A stretch of 64,000 nucleotides of DNA. Origin: Myxococcales bacterium. GTDB lineage: Bacteria; Myxococcota; Polyangia; Nannocystales; Nannocystaceae. Position numbers and translations under genes: made by a program. The notes below the pieces were generated by a model. The model was not told the DNA's origin. It did no database searches and worked only from the letters and a program-made list of their open reading frames with translations. Location of the stretch: positions 62,001 to 126,000 of the forward strand of contig JAEUJW010000058.1 of assembly GCA_016793465.1 (NCBI GenBank), given 5' to 3'. The first letter of the stretch is position 1. The number at the start of each line of letters is the position of its first letter. This document shows, piece after piece, positions 8,731 to 17,447 of the stretch.

Positions 8731-9192
8731 GTGGCGCAGCACCCCCTCAACTATGTCCGGCTGTACACCGACGGGGCCTGCAAGGGCAATCCAGGCCCGG
8801 GCGGCTGGGCCTTCATCCTCGAGCACCCGGCCAGCGGCAAGCAGGTCGAGGAGGCCGGCGGCGAGGCCCACTCGACCAACAACCGCATGGAGATGATGGC
8901 CGTCATCCGCGGCCTTCGCATGCTGCGCATGCCCCTCGTGGTGGATCTCTACTCCGACTCGCAGTACGTGTTGAAGGGGCTGAAGGAGTGGATGCCGGGG
9001 TGGAAGCGCAAGGGCTGGAGGACGGCCGACGGCGCGCCGGTCAAAAATCGCGAGCTCTGGCAGGAGCTCGACGCGCTGATGGTGCCCCACCAGATCTCCA
9101 TGAACTGGGTGCGGGGGCACTCCGGGCACCCGCAGAACGAGCGCTGCGACCGCATGGCCGTGGCTGCGCGGGACGTCGCCGGGCGCGGCTGA
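8731..9192 (+). CDS. rnhA: Ribonuclease HI
   Basis: About 153 residues, the usual RNase HI length. It cleaves the RNA strand of RNA-DNA hybrids. All four catalytic carboxylates are visible: Asp in YTDGACKGNPGPGG, Glu in STNNRMEMMA, Asp in YSDSQYV and Asp in HPQNERCDRMA, with the RGHSGH loop in front of the last. I chose GTG 8731 because it leaves eight residues before VRLYTDGA; an upstream GTG at 8713 would add six residues. Neither start has a clear Shine-Dalgarno. A single-gene unit, divergent from the lipase operon and convergent with the next gene. Confidence 0.95.
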   Translation: MAQHPLNYVRLYTDGACKGNPGPGGWAFILEHPASGKQVEEAGGEAHSTNNRMEMMAVIRGLRMLRMPLVVDLYSDSQYVLKGLKEWMPGWKRKGWRTADGAPVKNRELWQELDALMVPHQISMNWVRGHSGHPQNERCDRMAVAARDVAGRG

Positions 9193-9230
9193 GCGAGCGA
9201 CGCGGGGCCGCGGCCTCGGGAGAAGCGGGG

Positions 9231-9265
9231 GCGCCCCGCGTCTCCGCGGCGGAGGCGCGGGGCGC
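9231..9265. terminator. Bidirectional hairpin between convergent genes
   Basis: GCGCCCCGCGTCTCCGC (9231-9247) and GCGGAGGCGCGGGGCGC (9249-9265) are complementary at 16 of 17 positions and form a very stable hairpin. It sits between the stops of rnhA (9192) and the thrombospondin-like lipoprotein (9290). There is no U-tract, as is usual in high-GC genomes. Confidence 0.6.
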
Positions 9266-9289
9266 GGGGCGGGCGGACCCGGCCGGGGT

Positions 9290-11086
9290 TCACAGGCACT
9301 TCACGGTCACGTTGGAGAAGCAGGCCTGCTCCTGCGACTTGGTGTACATCGCGAACTCGCCGCCGGGGAAGGTCGTGTCGTTGAACATCGTCTGGGCGAC
9401 GACCATGTTGTTCATGGCGTTGCGGACGACGATCGACATGTCGCCGCTGGCGGCGTGCGACAGCTCGAAGGTGTAGGGCGTCTGGTCGGTCCAGCCGGTG
9501 GTCGAGAACTGGTCGACGGACAGGATGAGCGTCGAGTTGGCGGTGTCGTTGGGGGCGTGGATGTCGGGGCAGTCGAGCGGGTTGACCTGGGGGTCGTCGA
9601 CGCTGACGCGCTTGACCTGCATGCCGGTGGGGACCATGAACGGCACGAGGCCGCAGGTGGTCGCGTTCTGGCCGGCCTGCTTCCAGGTGAACACGTAGAA
9701 GTGGCCGGCGTCCTGCATGCCCCAGATGAAGCCGAGCCAGTCGTCGTCGGTGTTGGTGTCGACGTTGAAGCCGCCGGAGATCGTCGCGTCGTCGAGGGTC
9801 CAGCCGCAGCGCAGGGCCGAGGCCTTGGCGTTGACGGTCTGGCACAGCGTGTCGTCGGGCTCGTCCCACACCCAGTTGGCGACCGGGTCCATGTTGTTGG
9901 GGATGTTCTCGAAGGCGAAGTTGTCGATGGTGCAGTTGGCCGGGTCGAGCGGGAGCGCCTGCATCTGCGGGAACACCGTGACCTCGTCGGAGGCCATGTT
10001 GCCCTCGCCGTCGGTGACGGTGACCGTGTACTTGGTGGGGCCGGCGGGCATCGCCGAGGGGTTGGGCACGGTGGGGTCGTCGAGGCCGTCGGGCGGGTCC
10101 CAGCTCCAGGTGTAGTTGCCGTCGCCGCCCATGGCCATGGCGTCGAGCATGCCGGACTGGTTCTGGTCGATGCAGAGGCTGCCGCCGGCGTCGACGGTCA
10201 GGGCGTCCCAGCACTTCTCGCCGGCGTCGTCGCAGCCGAACTCGCAGGGGATCGTCTCGAAGTCGGTGCCGTCCTGGTTGCACTGCTGCAGGTCCTTGCC
10301 GTCGCACTCGGCGCCGCCCGGCTCGCAGCCGGTGCAGTCGACGTGCTGGGCGACGTCGTAGTCGGCGCAGTCGGTGCCGGGGTCGATGCCGGGGCCGGGG
10401 TTGTCGTCGCCGTAGTCGTCGTCGTCCTCGTCGGTCATGCACGCGTTCGGGTCGTCGAGCGGGGCCGCGCCGGGGAAGGTCGACGAGTTGCCGTCGTCGC
10501 AGTCGGTGCCCGGCGGGACCCCCGGGTTGTCGGGGTCGTTGTCGCCGAAGCCGTCGCCGTCCGCGTCCTGCATGCACTCGGTCGTCGAGTCGTTCTCCGC
10601 GGAGCCGGGGAAGGTGTCGTCGTCGGCGTCGTCGCAGTCGTCGGCGTTCGGCACCGACCCGGGGAACGGCTCCTCCATGCAATTGTTCGGGTCGCCGAAG
10701 CCGTCCATGTCGGCGTCGGCGCAGTACGGGCCGGCGCCGGAGGTGTCGGACTCGGTGTTGGTGTTCGAGTTGCTGTTGGAGTCGGTGTCGGTGTCGGAGT
10801 TCGAGTTGGAGTTCGAGTTGCTGTTGGAGTTGCTGTTCGACTCGGTCTCGCTGAGCGAGTTGGAGTCGGTGGGGGCGGAGTCGGTCGCGGAGTCGGTGTT
10901 GGTGTTCGAGTTCGAGTTGGAGTCGGTGGCGCCCTCGGTGTTGGTCTGGCCGACGGCCTGACAGGCCGGGTTGTCGGCCTGCTGCCAGACGAAGCCGTCG
11001 TCGCCACACACGGGTCCGCAGCCCTGGAGGGCCGCCAGAACGCCGATACACGCCACACCGATCGCACCCGAACGAAGCTTTGTCAT
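9290..11086 (-). CDS. Lipoprotein with MopE-like calcium repeats, PKD-like domain and thrombospondin C-terminal-like lectin domain
   Basis: 598 residues. The signal ends at ALQGC (Cys23). Residues ~50-125 are an almost pure Ser/Asn/Asp/Thr/Glu tract. Repeats of the type DADGDGFGD...DCDD...FPGA follow (~128-260), the MopE/thrombospondin-3 calcium-binding motif. A CxGC...CDGKDLQQC Cys-rich segment comes next, then a PKD-like beta domain (TWSWDPPDG, KYTVTVTDGEG). The C-terminal ~200 residues contain VDTNTDDDWLGFIWG and HFYVFTWKQAGQ, which closely resemble the L-type lectin C-terminal domain of animal thrombospondins. Probably a calcium-dependent surface adhesin; ligand unknown. Confidence 0.82.
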   Translation of the reverse strand: MTKLRSGAIGVACIGVLAALQGCGPVCGDDGFVWQQADNPACQAVGQTNTEGATDSNSNSNTNTDSATDSAPTDSNSLSETESNSNSNSNSNSNSNSDTDTDSNSNSNTNTESDTSGAGPYCADADMDGFGDPNNCMEEPFPGSVPNADDCDDADDDTFPGSAENDSTTECMQDADGDGFGDNDPDNPGVPPGTDCDDGNSSTFPGAAPLDDPNACMTDEDDDDYGDDNPGPGIDPGTDCADYDVAQHVDCTGCEPGGAECDGKDLQQCNQDGTDFETIPCEFGCDDAGEKCWDALTVDAGGSLCIDQNQSGMLDAMAMGGDGNYTWSWDPPDGLDDPTVPNPSAMPAGPTKYTVTVTDGEGNMASDEVTVFPQMQALPLDPANCTIDNFAFENIPNNMDPVANWVWDEPDDTLCQTVNAKASALRCGWTLDDATISGGFNVDTNTDDDWLGFIWGMQDAGHFYVFTWKQAGQNATTCGLVPFMVPTGMQVKRVSVDDPQVNPLDCPDIHAPNDTANSTLILSVDQFSTTGWTDQTPYTFELSHAASGDMSIVVRNAMNNMVVAQTMFNDTTFPGGEFAMYTKSQEQACFSNVTVKCL

Positions 11087-11221
11087 CGGGCCATGGTGGT
11101 TGTGTCGTGCGTGCCGCGTCAAGTTGACGTGCCGGTAAAAGCTTCACGAATTTCGGGAGCATGTGTCCGCCGCGCGATCGCGCGATGGCTGCGATCGTGG
11201 AGGCGCCACGATGCAGCGACG

Positions 11222-12535
11222 TCACAGCATCTGTCTGGCTTTGATCTCGAGGTAGCGATTGATGAGCGAGGGGCTGAGCTCGCGCGGGAACACGTCGAGC
11301 ACGAGGGCTCCGGCGCGCTTCAAGTCGCGGATGATGCGGCCCTGCCAGCTGAGCGTCTCGGCGGCGGCGGCGGTGACGTACGGCTGACGCGCGTCGGCGG
11401 CGATCCTCGCGGCGTCGATCTGCACGAGCGCCTCGACCGAGGGGTCGCGCAGCAAGATGATGAGCGGGAGGTGACGCGGCTGGAGGCCGCGGGCGAGCCG
11501 CAGGAGCTGCTGGGCGGCGTTGTGGTTCTGGATCTGGGTGAACAGCACCACGAGGCTCCGCTTCCGCAGACGCGGCCCCAGCTGGGTGAACGCACCCTCG
11601 TAGTCGGTCTCGACGAGCTCGGGGTGGACCGAGAACAGCGAGCGGATCAGCCGCTGCGAGGCGCTCTTGCCCGGGCCCGGCGGGAGGTAGGTGAGCACGC
11701 GGTCGGCGAAGGTCATGAGCCCGACCTGGTCGCCGCCGCGGCTGGCCACGTAGGTGAGCATGAGGGTCGCGTTGAGGGCGTGATCGAAGAGCGACAGCTC
11801 GTCGCTCTCCGCGGCCATCAGGCGGCCGGCGTCGAGCATGAAGACGACGCTCTGGTCGCGCTCGAGCTGGTACTGGCGGGCGATCAGCTTGTGCCGGCGG
11901 GCGGTCGCCTTCCAGTCGATGCGGCGGTACTCGTCGTCGCGCTGGTACTCGCGCAGGGCCTCGAACTCGCTGGCGCCGCCGCGGCGCCGCGAGGCGCGGG
12001 TGGCCGCGTCGCGGCTCTGCCGGGCGAGCAGCTCGTAGTCGCGGACGGCCTGCACGTCGGGGTAGATGCGGACGGGCTGGTGCGCGGGCACGCGGAGCTG
12101 GCGGATCCACAGGCCGAGCGGCGAGCGGTAGCGCAGGGTGTGGGCGCCGAGCGCGTAGGTCCCGCGGCGGCGGGGCACCACGCGGTAGGTCGCCGCGGCG
12201 CGGGCGCCGGGCTTCAGGTCGAGCGCGAGCGGGAGCTCGGCGGCGACGGCGTGGTCGAACAGGTCGTCGACGACCTCGACGCGCAGCCGCCGCGCCGCGC
12301 GCGAGCGCAGCTCGAGGGTCACCGGGTTGTGGCGGCCGATCGAGAACACCTCGCGGCTGCTGCGGCGCACGTCGACGAGCGGGCGGCGGGCCAGCAGGGC
12401 GTCGACGAGGGCGACGAGGGCGATGAAGCCGTCGGCGGCGAGCATCGGCCACAGCATGCCGCGATCGGCGACCACCGCGACGGCGAAGCCGAGCGGGATC
12501 AGCATGAGCAGCACGAGGACGCGGGACGGGATCAC
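11222..12535 (-). CDS. DUF58 domain protein of the MoxR operon
   Basis: 437 residues from GTG 12535. Two N-terminal membrane helices (VLVLLMLIPLGFAVAVV; ADGFIALVALVDALL) precede a beta-rich region. The DUF58 core follows: SEFEALREYQRDDEYRRIDWKATARR and a VWA-like part beginning VVFMLDAGR. DUF58 proteins accompany MoxR AAA+ ATPases and are thought to act in assembly or activation of envelope complexes. It is the last gene of the coupled operon that starts at 18802, lying 9 bp after the MoxR stop. Confidence 0.92.
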   Translation of the reverse strand: MIPSRVLVLLMLIPLGFAVAVVADRGMLWPMLAADGFIALVALVDALLARRPLVDVRRSSREVFSIGRHNPVTLELRSRAARRLRVEVVDDLFDHAVAAELPLALDLKPGARAAATYRVVPRRRGTYALGAHTLRYRSPLGLWIRQLRVPAHQPVRIYPDVQAVRDYELLARQSRDAATRASRRRGGASEFEALREYQRDDEYRRIDWKATARRHKLIARQYQLERDQSVVFMLDAGRLMAAESDELSLFDHALNATLMLTYVASRGGDQVGLMTFADRVLTYLPPGPGKSASQRLIRSLFSVHPELVETDYEGAFTQLGPRLRKRSLVVLFTQIQNHNAAQQLLRLARGLQPRHLPLIILLRDPSVEALVQIDAARIAADARQPYVTAAAAETLSWQGRIIRDLKRAGALVLDVFPRELSPSLINRYLEIKARQML

Positions 12536-12544
12536 GGGGCTTGC

Positions 12545-13510
12545 CTACGCGGCGGTCTTGGGGACGCGCGCCTCGCTCAGGATGGTGGTGATGCAGTCGT
12601 CCGCCGAGGTGCCCTCGAACTCGGCGTCGGGGTGGAGGATCAGGCGGTGGCGCAGCACGCTCGGCGCGAGGGTCTTGATGTCGTCGGGGATCACGAAGTC
12701 GCGGCCCTCCATGGCGGCACGGGCCCGGCCGGCGGCCAGCAGGGCGATCGAGCCGCGGGGCGAGGCGCCGAGGTAGACCGAGCGGTGCGAGCGGGTGCGG
12801 GCGACGATGTCGGTGATGTAGTCGAGCAGGTCGTCGGTCACGCGGATCTGCTGCAGGTAGTTCTGCATGAACACGAGGTGCTCGGAGTTGACGACCTGCT
12901 CGAGGCCGACGCTCTCGAGCGCCGCCGCATCGAAGCCCTGGACGACGTTGGTGAGCAGGCGCTTCTCGACCTCGCGGCTCGGGTGGGTGACGTCGAGCTT
13001 CAACAGGAAGCGGTCGAGCTGGGCCTCGGGGAGGGGGTAGGTGCCCTGCGACTCGACCGGGTTCTGGGTGGCCATCACGAAGAACGGCTGGGGCAGCGGG
13101 CGGGTCACGCCGTCGGTCGAGACGCTGCGGTCGGCCATCGCCTCGAGCAGCGCGGCCTGGGTCTTGGCCGGGGCGCGGTTGATCTCGTCGGCGAGCAGCA
13201 GCTGGGTGAACACCGGCCCGGGCATGAACTCGAACTGCTGCTTCTGCTGATTAAAAATGTTGCCGCCGGTGACGTCGCTCGGCATCAGGTCGGGGGTGAA
13301 CTGGATGCGCTTGGCCACGCAGCCGAGCACGCGGGCCAGGGTGCGGACCATGAGCGTCTTGCCGAGGCCGGGCACGCCCTCGATGAGCACGTGGCCGCGG
13401 GCGAGGACGCCGATCAGGACGGTGTCGACGACCTCGTCCTGGCCGAGCAGGACGCGGCCGACCTGGTTGCGGATCCTCGTGCAGATTTCAGCGAACTGTT
13501 GCGGTGTCAT
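12545..13510 (-). CDS. MoxR-family AAA+ ATPase
   Basis: 321 residues, the family length. Walker A is GVPGLGKT, preceded by GHVLIE; Walker B is LLLADEINRAPAKTQAALLEAM. Sensor 1 lies in FFVMATQNPVESQGTYPLPEAQLDRFL. ATG 13510 overlaps the stop of the upstream DUF4129/DUF4350 gene by ATGA. MoxR ATPases act as chaperones for metal- or VWA-containing partners, here presumably the DUF58 product encoded next. A TTTTTAAT run at 13246-13254 encodes Ile-Phe-Asn in otherwise GC3-saturated sequence. Confidence 0.95.
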   Translation of the reverse strand: MTPQQFAEICTRIRNQVGRVLLGQDEVVDTVLIGVLARGHVLIEGVPGLGKTLMVRTLARVLGCVAKRIQFTPDLMPSDVTGGNIFNQQKQQFEFMPGPVFTQLLLADEINRAPAKTQAALLEAMADRSVSTDGVTRPLPQPFFVMATQNPVESQGTYPLPEAQLDRFLLKLDVTHPSREVEKRLLTNVVQGFDAAALESVGLEQVVNSEHLVFMQNYLQQIRVTDDLLDYITDIVARTRSHRSVYLGASPRGSIALLAAGRARAAMEGRDFVIPDDIKTLAPSVLRHRLILHPDAEFEGTSADDCITTILSEARVPKTAA

Positions 13511-15579
13511 CGGGGCCCTGCCGGGTGGTTGGAGGAGGTGGCGCGCACGTAGCGGGCGAGCTCTTGCATGAGGCGGAGGTCGTCGGCGACGGCGTGGCCG
13601 CGGCCCCTGGCGGGCCGGGCGGTCGAGGCGTCGGCGTCGTCGCGGGCGGCCTGGGCCTCGAGCAGCAGCTGCATGACCCGGGCCTCGTCGTCGCCGGTGC
13701 GGCCGGCGATCGCCTGGGCGAGCGCGTAGAGGCCGGGCTGGCGGGCGGTGAGGGTGCGGTCGCGCAGGCGGTCGAGGGCCCAGGTCGCGTACACGCGGGC
13801 GGCGTGGCGCGACGCGCGGGCGCGGGCGTAGTGCTGGCCGACGGCCTCGACGTGTTCGCTGTAGCTGCGGCGCGAGCGGCCCATGGGGTCGCGCGGGGCG
13901 CCGAAGCGGACGCCGCGCCACAGGTAGAACAGGGCGATGAGCGCGAGCAGCTGCAGGACCGCGGCGGTGAGGTGGGTGTTCTCGATGGTCTCGGCCGGGG
14001 TCTCGGCGCCGAAGTCGAGCATGCCGTCGACGAGCTCGACCGGGCCGTCGCCGCCGCTGGTCAGGAAGCGGGCGATGAACTTCGGGTTGTCGGCGAGCAT
14101 GAGCGCGCCGTTGGTGAACAGGCGGTCGTCGGCGAACAGCGTGACGGTGCCGGACGAGAAGCTGCGCGCGTAGCGGACGGCGTAGGGCTGGCCGCCCTCG
14201 CGGGTGAGCAGGGGCTCGCCGTCGCCGAGGTCGCCGAGCAGGGCGGCGCGGTCGGCGTCGACGAGCTCGAGCTCGCCGTAGGCGGGCAGCGCGGGCCCGG
14301 CGACCGCGAGCTTGTGGCCGACGGCCTCGCTGGTGATGGCGAGGTCGTAGGGGGCGGGCGGGGTGAGGCCGGCGACGACGAGGTGGTTGCCGACGTCGGT
14401 CCAGCGCAGCAGCGTCTCCCAGGTCTCGGCGTCGACCTGGGCGTCGTGCAGCAGCACGAGGGTGCGGCCGCGCTGCTCGAGGTCGACGTCGGCGAGGGGC
14501 TGGGTGCGGTAGGCGAGGCTGCGGCCGTGGGCCTCGGCGAGCTCGATGACGGCGCGGGTGCCCGAGGGCGAGAGGTCGTAGGGGTAGGTCTTGATCGGCG
14601 CGCAGGTGCACGACAGCAGCGCGGAGCCGAGGAGCAGCGCGAGCGTGTCGACCCGGCGGGTCGCGATCGGCAGGACCCTTTTGATGATTCGATCGAACAG
14701 GCCGGCGTCGGGCGGGGTCGTGCCGAACTGCACCTGCTCGACGTCGCGGACGATCTCCCGGACCGATCCGCGCAGCTCGGGCTTGATTTTGAGGTCGGCC
14801 ACGTAGTCGCCGTTGGTGCGGGACGGGCTGACCCGGATCAGACCGTCGTGGTCGAGGCGGTGCAGCAAAGCGGCGTGGGTCAGGCGGATCGCGGCCGCGT
14901 AGTCGCCGGCGCCGGCCGAGGCGCGGGCCTGGTCGAGCAGGATGTTCACGTCGCGCACCACCTGCTCGCCGGGGCCCTCGGGCAGCGCCGGCGCGCCGGG
15001 GACCTCGCCGGGCCGCGGCGCCTCGTCCTCGTCGGGCCGGTCGCGCGTGCTGTTTTTGATGATGACGTAGACGAGCAGCAGCAGGCCGGCGCCGAGCACC
15101 ACCCAGAACAGCACGTAGGCGAAGCCGCCGAGCTGGGGCATCTCGAAGCCGGAGTCGCCCTCGATGCGGCTGCGGTCGGGGGTCTTGCGCTGGCCGCCGA
15201 CCTTGCCGGGGCCGCCGCTGGCGGGGCTGCCGGCGCCGCCCTTGGCGGGGCGCGGCTCGCTGGTCCTGTCGGCCTCGCCGCGGCCGCCGTCGGCGGGGCC
15301 GGAGCCGGCGACGCCGCGGCCGCTATTAAACCGGTCGAGGTCGTCGAGGCGCGCGCGGGGGGCGTTGCAGGCGGCGTGGAACTGCGGGCAGCGCGGGTTG
15401 GGCGACGGGGCGACGGGCGGGCACCAGTCGGCTTCGAAGCTGGTGAGCGGGTACTCGGCGTCGTGGCAGAAGGCGTACTTGTCGTCGGCGAGGATCTTCC
15501 TGGCGGTGTCGCCGGCGCGGTCGGGGTCGGAGATCGGGGCGGCGGCGAGCACCAGGGGCAGGAGGGCGGAGGCGATCAT
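13507..15579 (-). CDS. Fused DUF4129-DUF4350 membrane protein
   Basis: 690 residues; a strong GGAGGTGAC site precedes ATG 15579. Signal peptide, Cys-containing N-terminal domain (CHDAEYP, DWCPP, CPQFHAAC), low-complexity linker and a TM helix near 155-175. Then comes a DUF4129-like region (YAAAIRLTHAALLHRLDHDGL), a second hydrophobic stretch (LALLLGSALLSCTCAP), a DUF4350 region (YRTQPLADVDL, LVLLHDAQVD, VTLFADDRLFTNG), a TM helix (LTAAVLQLLALIALFYLW) and a helical C-terminus. In many bacteria DUF4129 and DUF4350 are separate genes of MoxR/DUF58 operons; here they share one frame. It overlaps both flanking genes by 4 bp. Confidence 0.82.
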   Translation of the reverse strand: MIASALLPLVLAAAPISDPDRAGDTARKILADDKYAFCHDAEYPLTSFEADWCPPVAPSPNPRCPQFHAACNAPRARLDDLDRFNSGRGVAGSGPADGGRGEADRTSEPRPAKGGAGSPASGGPGKVGGQRKTPDRSRIEGDSGFEMPQLGGFAYVLFWVVLGAGLLLLVYVIIKNSTRDRPDEDEAPRPGEVPGAPALPEGPGEQVVRDVNILLDQARASAGAGDYAAAIRLTHAALLHRLDHDGLIRVSPSRTNGDYVADLKIKPELRGSVREIVRDVEQVQFGTTPPDAGLFDRIIKRVLPIATRRVDTLALLLGSALLSCTCAPIKTYPYDLSPSGTRAVIELAEAHGRSLAYRTQPLADVDLEQRGRTLVLLHDAQVDAETWETLLRWTDVGNHLVVAGLTPPAPYDLAITSEAVGHKLAVAGPALPAYGELELVDADRAALLGDLGDGEPLLTREGGQPYAVRYARSFSSGTVTLFADDRLFTNGALMLADNPKFIARFLTSGGDGPVELVDGMLDFGAETPAETIENTHLTAAVLQLLALIALFYLWRGVRFGAPRDPMGRSRRSYSEHVEAVGQHYARARASRHAARVYATWALDRLRDRTLTARQPGLYALAQAIAGRTGDDEARVMQLLLEAQAARDDADASTARPARGRGHAVADDLRLMQELARYVRATSSNHPAGPR

Positions 15580-16382
15580 TCGTCACCTCCGGGGCGGGCG
15601 TCGTGGCCGGCGGCCACGCTCATGAAGCGCAGCTGGATGTCCCAGCCGTCCTGGCGGGTGCGGCCGTCGATGTACGAGAGGAAGCGGGCGGTGGCGACGA
15701 GCGGGAGCGAGGCGAAGAACCCGATGACCATGAACGGGGTGCCGTTGCCCTCGTCGAGGTCGAACTCGCCGAACGGCTTGCCGAGCTGCAGCACGAAGTC
15801 GAACAGGCCCTGGCCGAGCGCCTCGGAGCAGGCGACGAACAGGCCGACGATCGCGGCGCTGCCGCTGCACACCATCAGGCCGGCGCCGAAGCGCCGCTTC
15901 AACAATGCGCCGGCGCGGGCGATGGCGGCGCCGGGGCCCTGCTGCTCGAGCAGCACGGCCTCGTAGAGGAAGGTGTGCCAGATCCACACGAGGAAGCTGC
16001 CGACCACCACGAACAGGCCGAGCGCGAGCATCACGCCGTGCATCAGCAGGGCGCCGAGCAGCGCGGGCGAGCGCTTGAAGGTGTGCCAGAGGATCGGGCC
16101 GACGCGCGGCCGCGAGTCGAACAGCAGGCGCGAGGCGGCGACCGTGAACACGCCCTGGGCGAGGGCGGCGAGCGCCGCGGCGAAGGCCCAGGTCGCGGTC
16201 CAGTCGCCCTCGCCGAAATAATGGTGGAACCCGCCGGTGGCGAGCATGCAGGGCACCAGCACGATCGCCGCGAGGCGGAGGTACAGCGGCAGGGCCAGCG
16301 AGGCGCAGAAGCGGATCGCGAGGTCGAAGATCTCCGAGGGCGTGCGCGTGCGCAGGACGATGCGGGCGCCCTCGAGGTTCAC
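15576..16382 (-). CDS. Integral membrane protein of the MoxR/SpoIIM operon
   Basis: 268 residues from GTG 16382, which overlaps the upstream SpoIIM stop (GTGA). About six hydrophobic segments are visible, including YLRLAAIVLVPCMLATGG, LLGALLMHGVMLALGLFVVVG and MVIGFFASLPLVA. No named domain recognised. Its place between SpoIIM and DUF4129 matches the small multi-pass membrane protein common in this operon type. Function is presumably structural within the membrane complex; that is inference from context. Confidence 0.82.
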   Translation of the reverse strand: MNLEGARIVLRTRTPSEIFDLAIRFCASLALPLYLRLAAIVLVPCMLATGGFHHYFGEGDWTATWAFAAALAALAQGVFTVAASRLLFDSRPRVGPILWHTFKRSPALLGALLMHGVMLALGLFVVVGSFLVWIWHTFLYEAVLLEQQGPGAAIARAGALLKRRFGAGLMVCSGSAAIVGLFVACSEALGQGLFDFVLQLGKPFGEFDLDEGNGTPFMVIGFFASLPLVATARFLSYIDGRTRQDGWDIQLRFMSVAAGHDARPGGDE

Positions 16383-17437
16383 GGCTTGACCCCCGCGGCG
16401 AGGCGGCCGGACGACAGCGAGGTCGCGGGTCCGACGACCTCGACGCCGCCGCTGCCGGCGTAGACGCGGCGCGGGGCGGCGCGCTCGCGGCCGGCGAACA
16501 TGAAGTAGAGGGTGATGAGCACGGCGAGCAGGCCGGCGGTCGCCCACTTGACGGGGGCGGGCAGCCCGGAGGGCGACCAGAACGCCTCGAGGCCGGCGGC
16601 GATGAACAGCATGACGGCGGCGCCGAGGATGATGAGCGCGAGGTCGCGGCCCTGGGCGCGCAGCGAGCCGAGGCGGGTCATGCCGCGGGTGCGCACGAGC
16701 GCGTAGCCCATCTGCAGCCCGGCGCCGCCGGCCACGCCGATGGCGGTGAGCTCGAAGGTGCCGTGGGTGCACACGAAGGTGAGGATGTTGTGGCCGTGGC
16801 CGGCGGAGATCACGTGGCCGAGCACGGTGCCGATGGTGATGCCGTTGTAGACGAGGAAGAACAGGCTGCCGAGGCCGAACAGGATGCCGGTGGCGAAGCA
16901 GCGGAAGGCGATGCCGACGTTGTTGTAGACGTAGAAGCCGGCCATGCCGGCGTCGGTGGCGGCGTCGCGGCCGGTGTGGGCCTCGCTGTACATCTCGGCC
17001 ATGCGCTGCAGCGACTCGCGCGGCAGCACGTGGGTGGCGAAGTCGGGGCTGTAGAGCGTGGCGGCCGCGCACACGAGCATCGGCACGTAGAACAGGGCGA
17101 GGCCGAGGGCGAAGAACCGCCAGTTGCGGCGGATGGCGCGCGGGAAGTCGCGGGCGACGAGGTCCCAGGCGGCGCGCAGGCGGTAGGGCGGGGCGGCGTA
17201 GAGGACGTTGTGGGCGCGGCCGGCGAGGTTGTCGAGGTAGGCGACGAGGTCGTGGGTGTAGCCGACGTCGCGGGCGTGCACGAGGTCGCCGCAGACGCCG
17301 CGGTAGAGCGCGGAGAAGCCGGCGATGTCGGCGGGCGGGAGGCGGTGGAGCGGCTGGTTGCCGGCGAGCATGGCGTCGAGGGCGGACCACTCGCCCTTGC
17401 GGCGAGCGACGAATTCGTCCTGAGTCCACGAGCGCAT
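16379..17437 (-). CDS. Stage II sporulation protein M (SpoIIM/DUF95) family protein
   Basis: 352 residues. The soluble N-terminal ~100 residues contain DEFVARRKGEW and LPPADIAGFSALYRGVCGDL, characteristic of SpoIIM-like proteins. Several membrane helices follow with the conserved FYVYNNVGIAF, GSLFFLVYNGITIGTVLGH and THGTFELTAIGVAGGAGL motifs. In Bacillus SpoIIM works with SpoIID and SpoIIP at the engulfing membrane; in other bacteria the family is linked to RDD and MoxR genes with unclear function. A SpoIID-domain lipoprotein lies 13 kb away in this window. ATG 17437. Confidence 0.92.
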   Translation of the reverse strand: MRSWTQDEFVARRKGEWSALDAMLAGNQPLHRLPPADIAGFSALYRGVCGDLVHARDVGYTHDLVAYLDNLAGRAHNVLYAAPPYRLRAAWDLVARDFPRAIRRNWRFFALGLALFYVPMLVCAAATLYSPDFATHVLPRESLQRMAEMYSEAHTGRDAATDAGMAGFYVYNNVGIAFRCFATGILFGLGSLFFLVYNGITIGTVLGHVISAGHGHNILTFVCTHGTFELTAIGVAGGAGLQMGYALVRTRGMTRLGSLRAQGRDLALIILGAAVMLFIAAGLEAFWSPSGLPAPVKWATAGLLAVLITLYFMFAGRERAAPRRVYAGSGGVEVVGPATSLSSGRLAAGVKP

Positions 17438-17447
17438 GGGGGGTGCT

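Noticed and set aside
9455..13552. A plus-strand open frame of more than 1300 codons
   Set aside because: It is the complement of four clear minus-strand genes (thrombospondin-like lipoprotein, DUF58, MoxR and the start of the fusion gene); its product is Val/Gly/Ala/Arg-rich noise with no domain.
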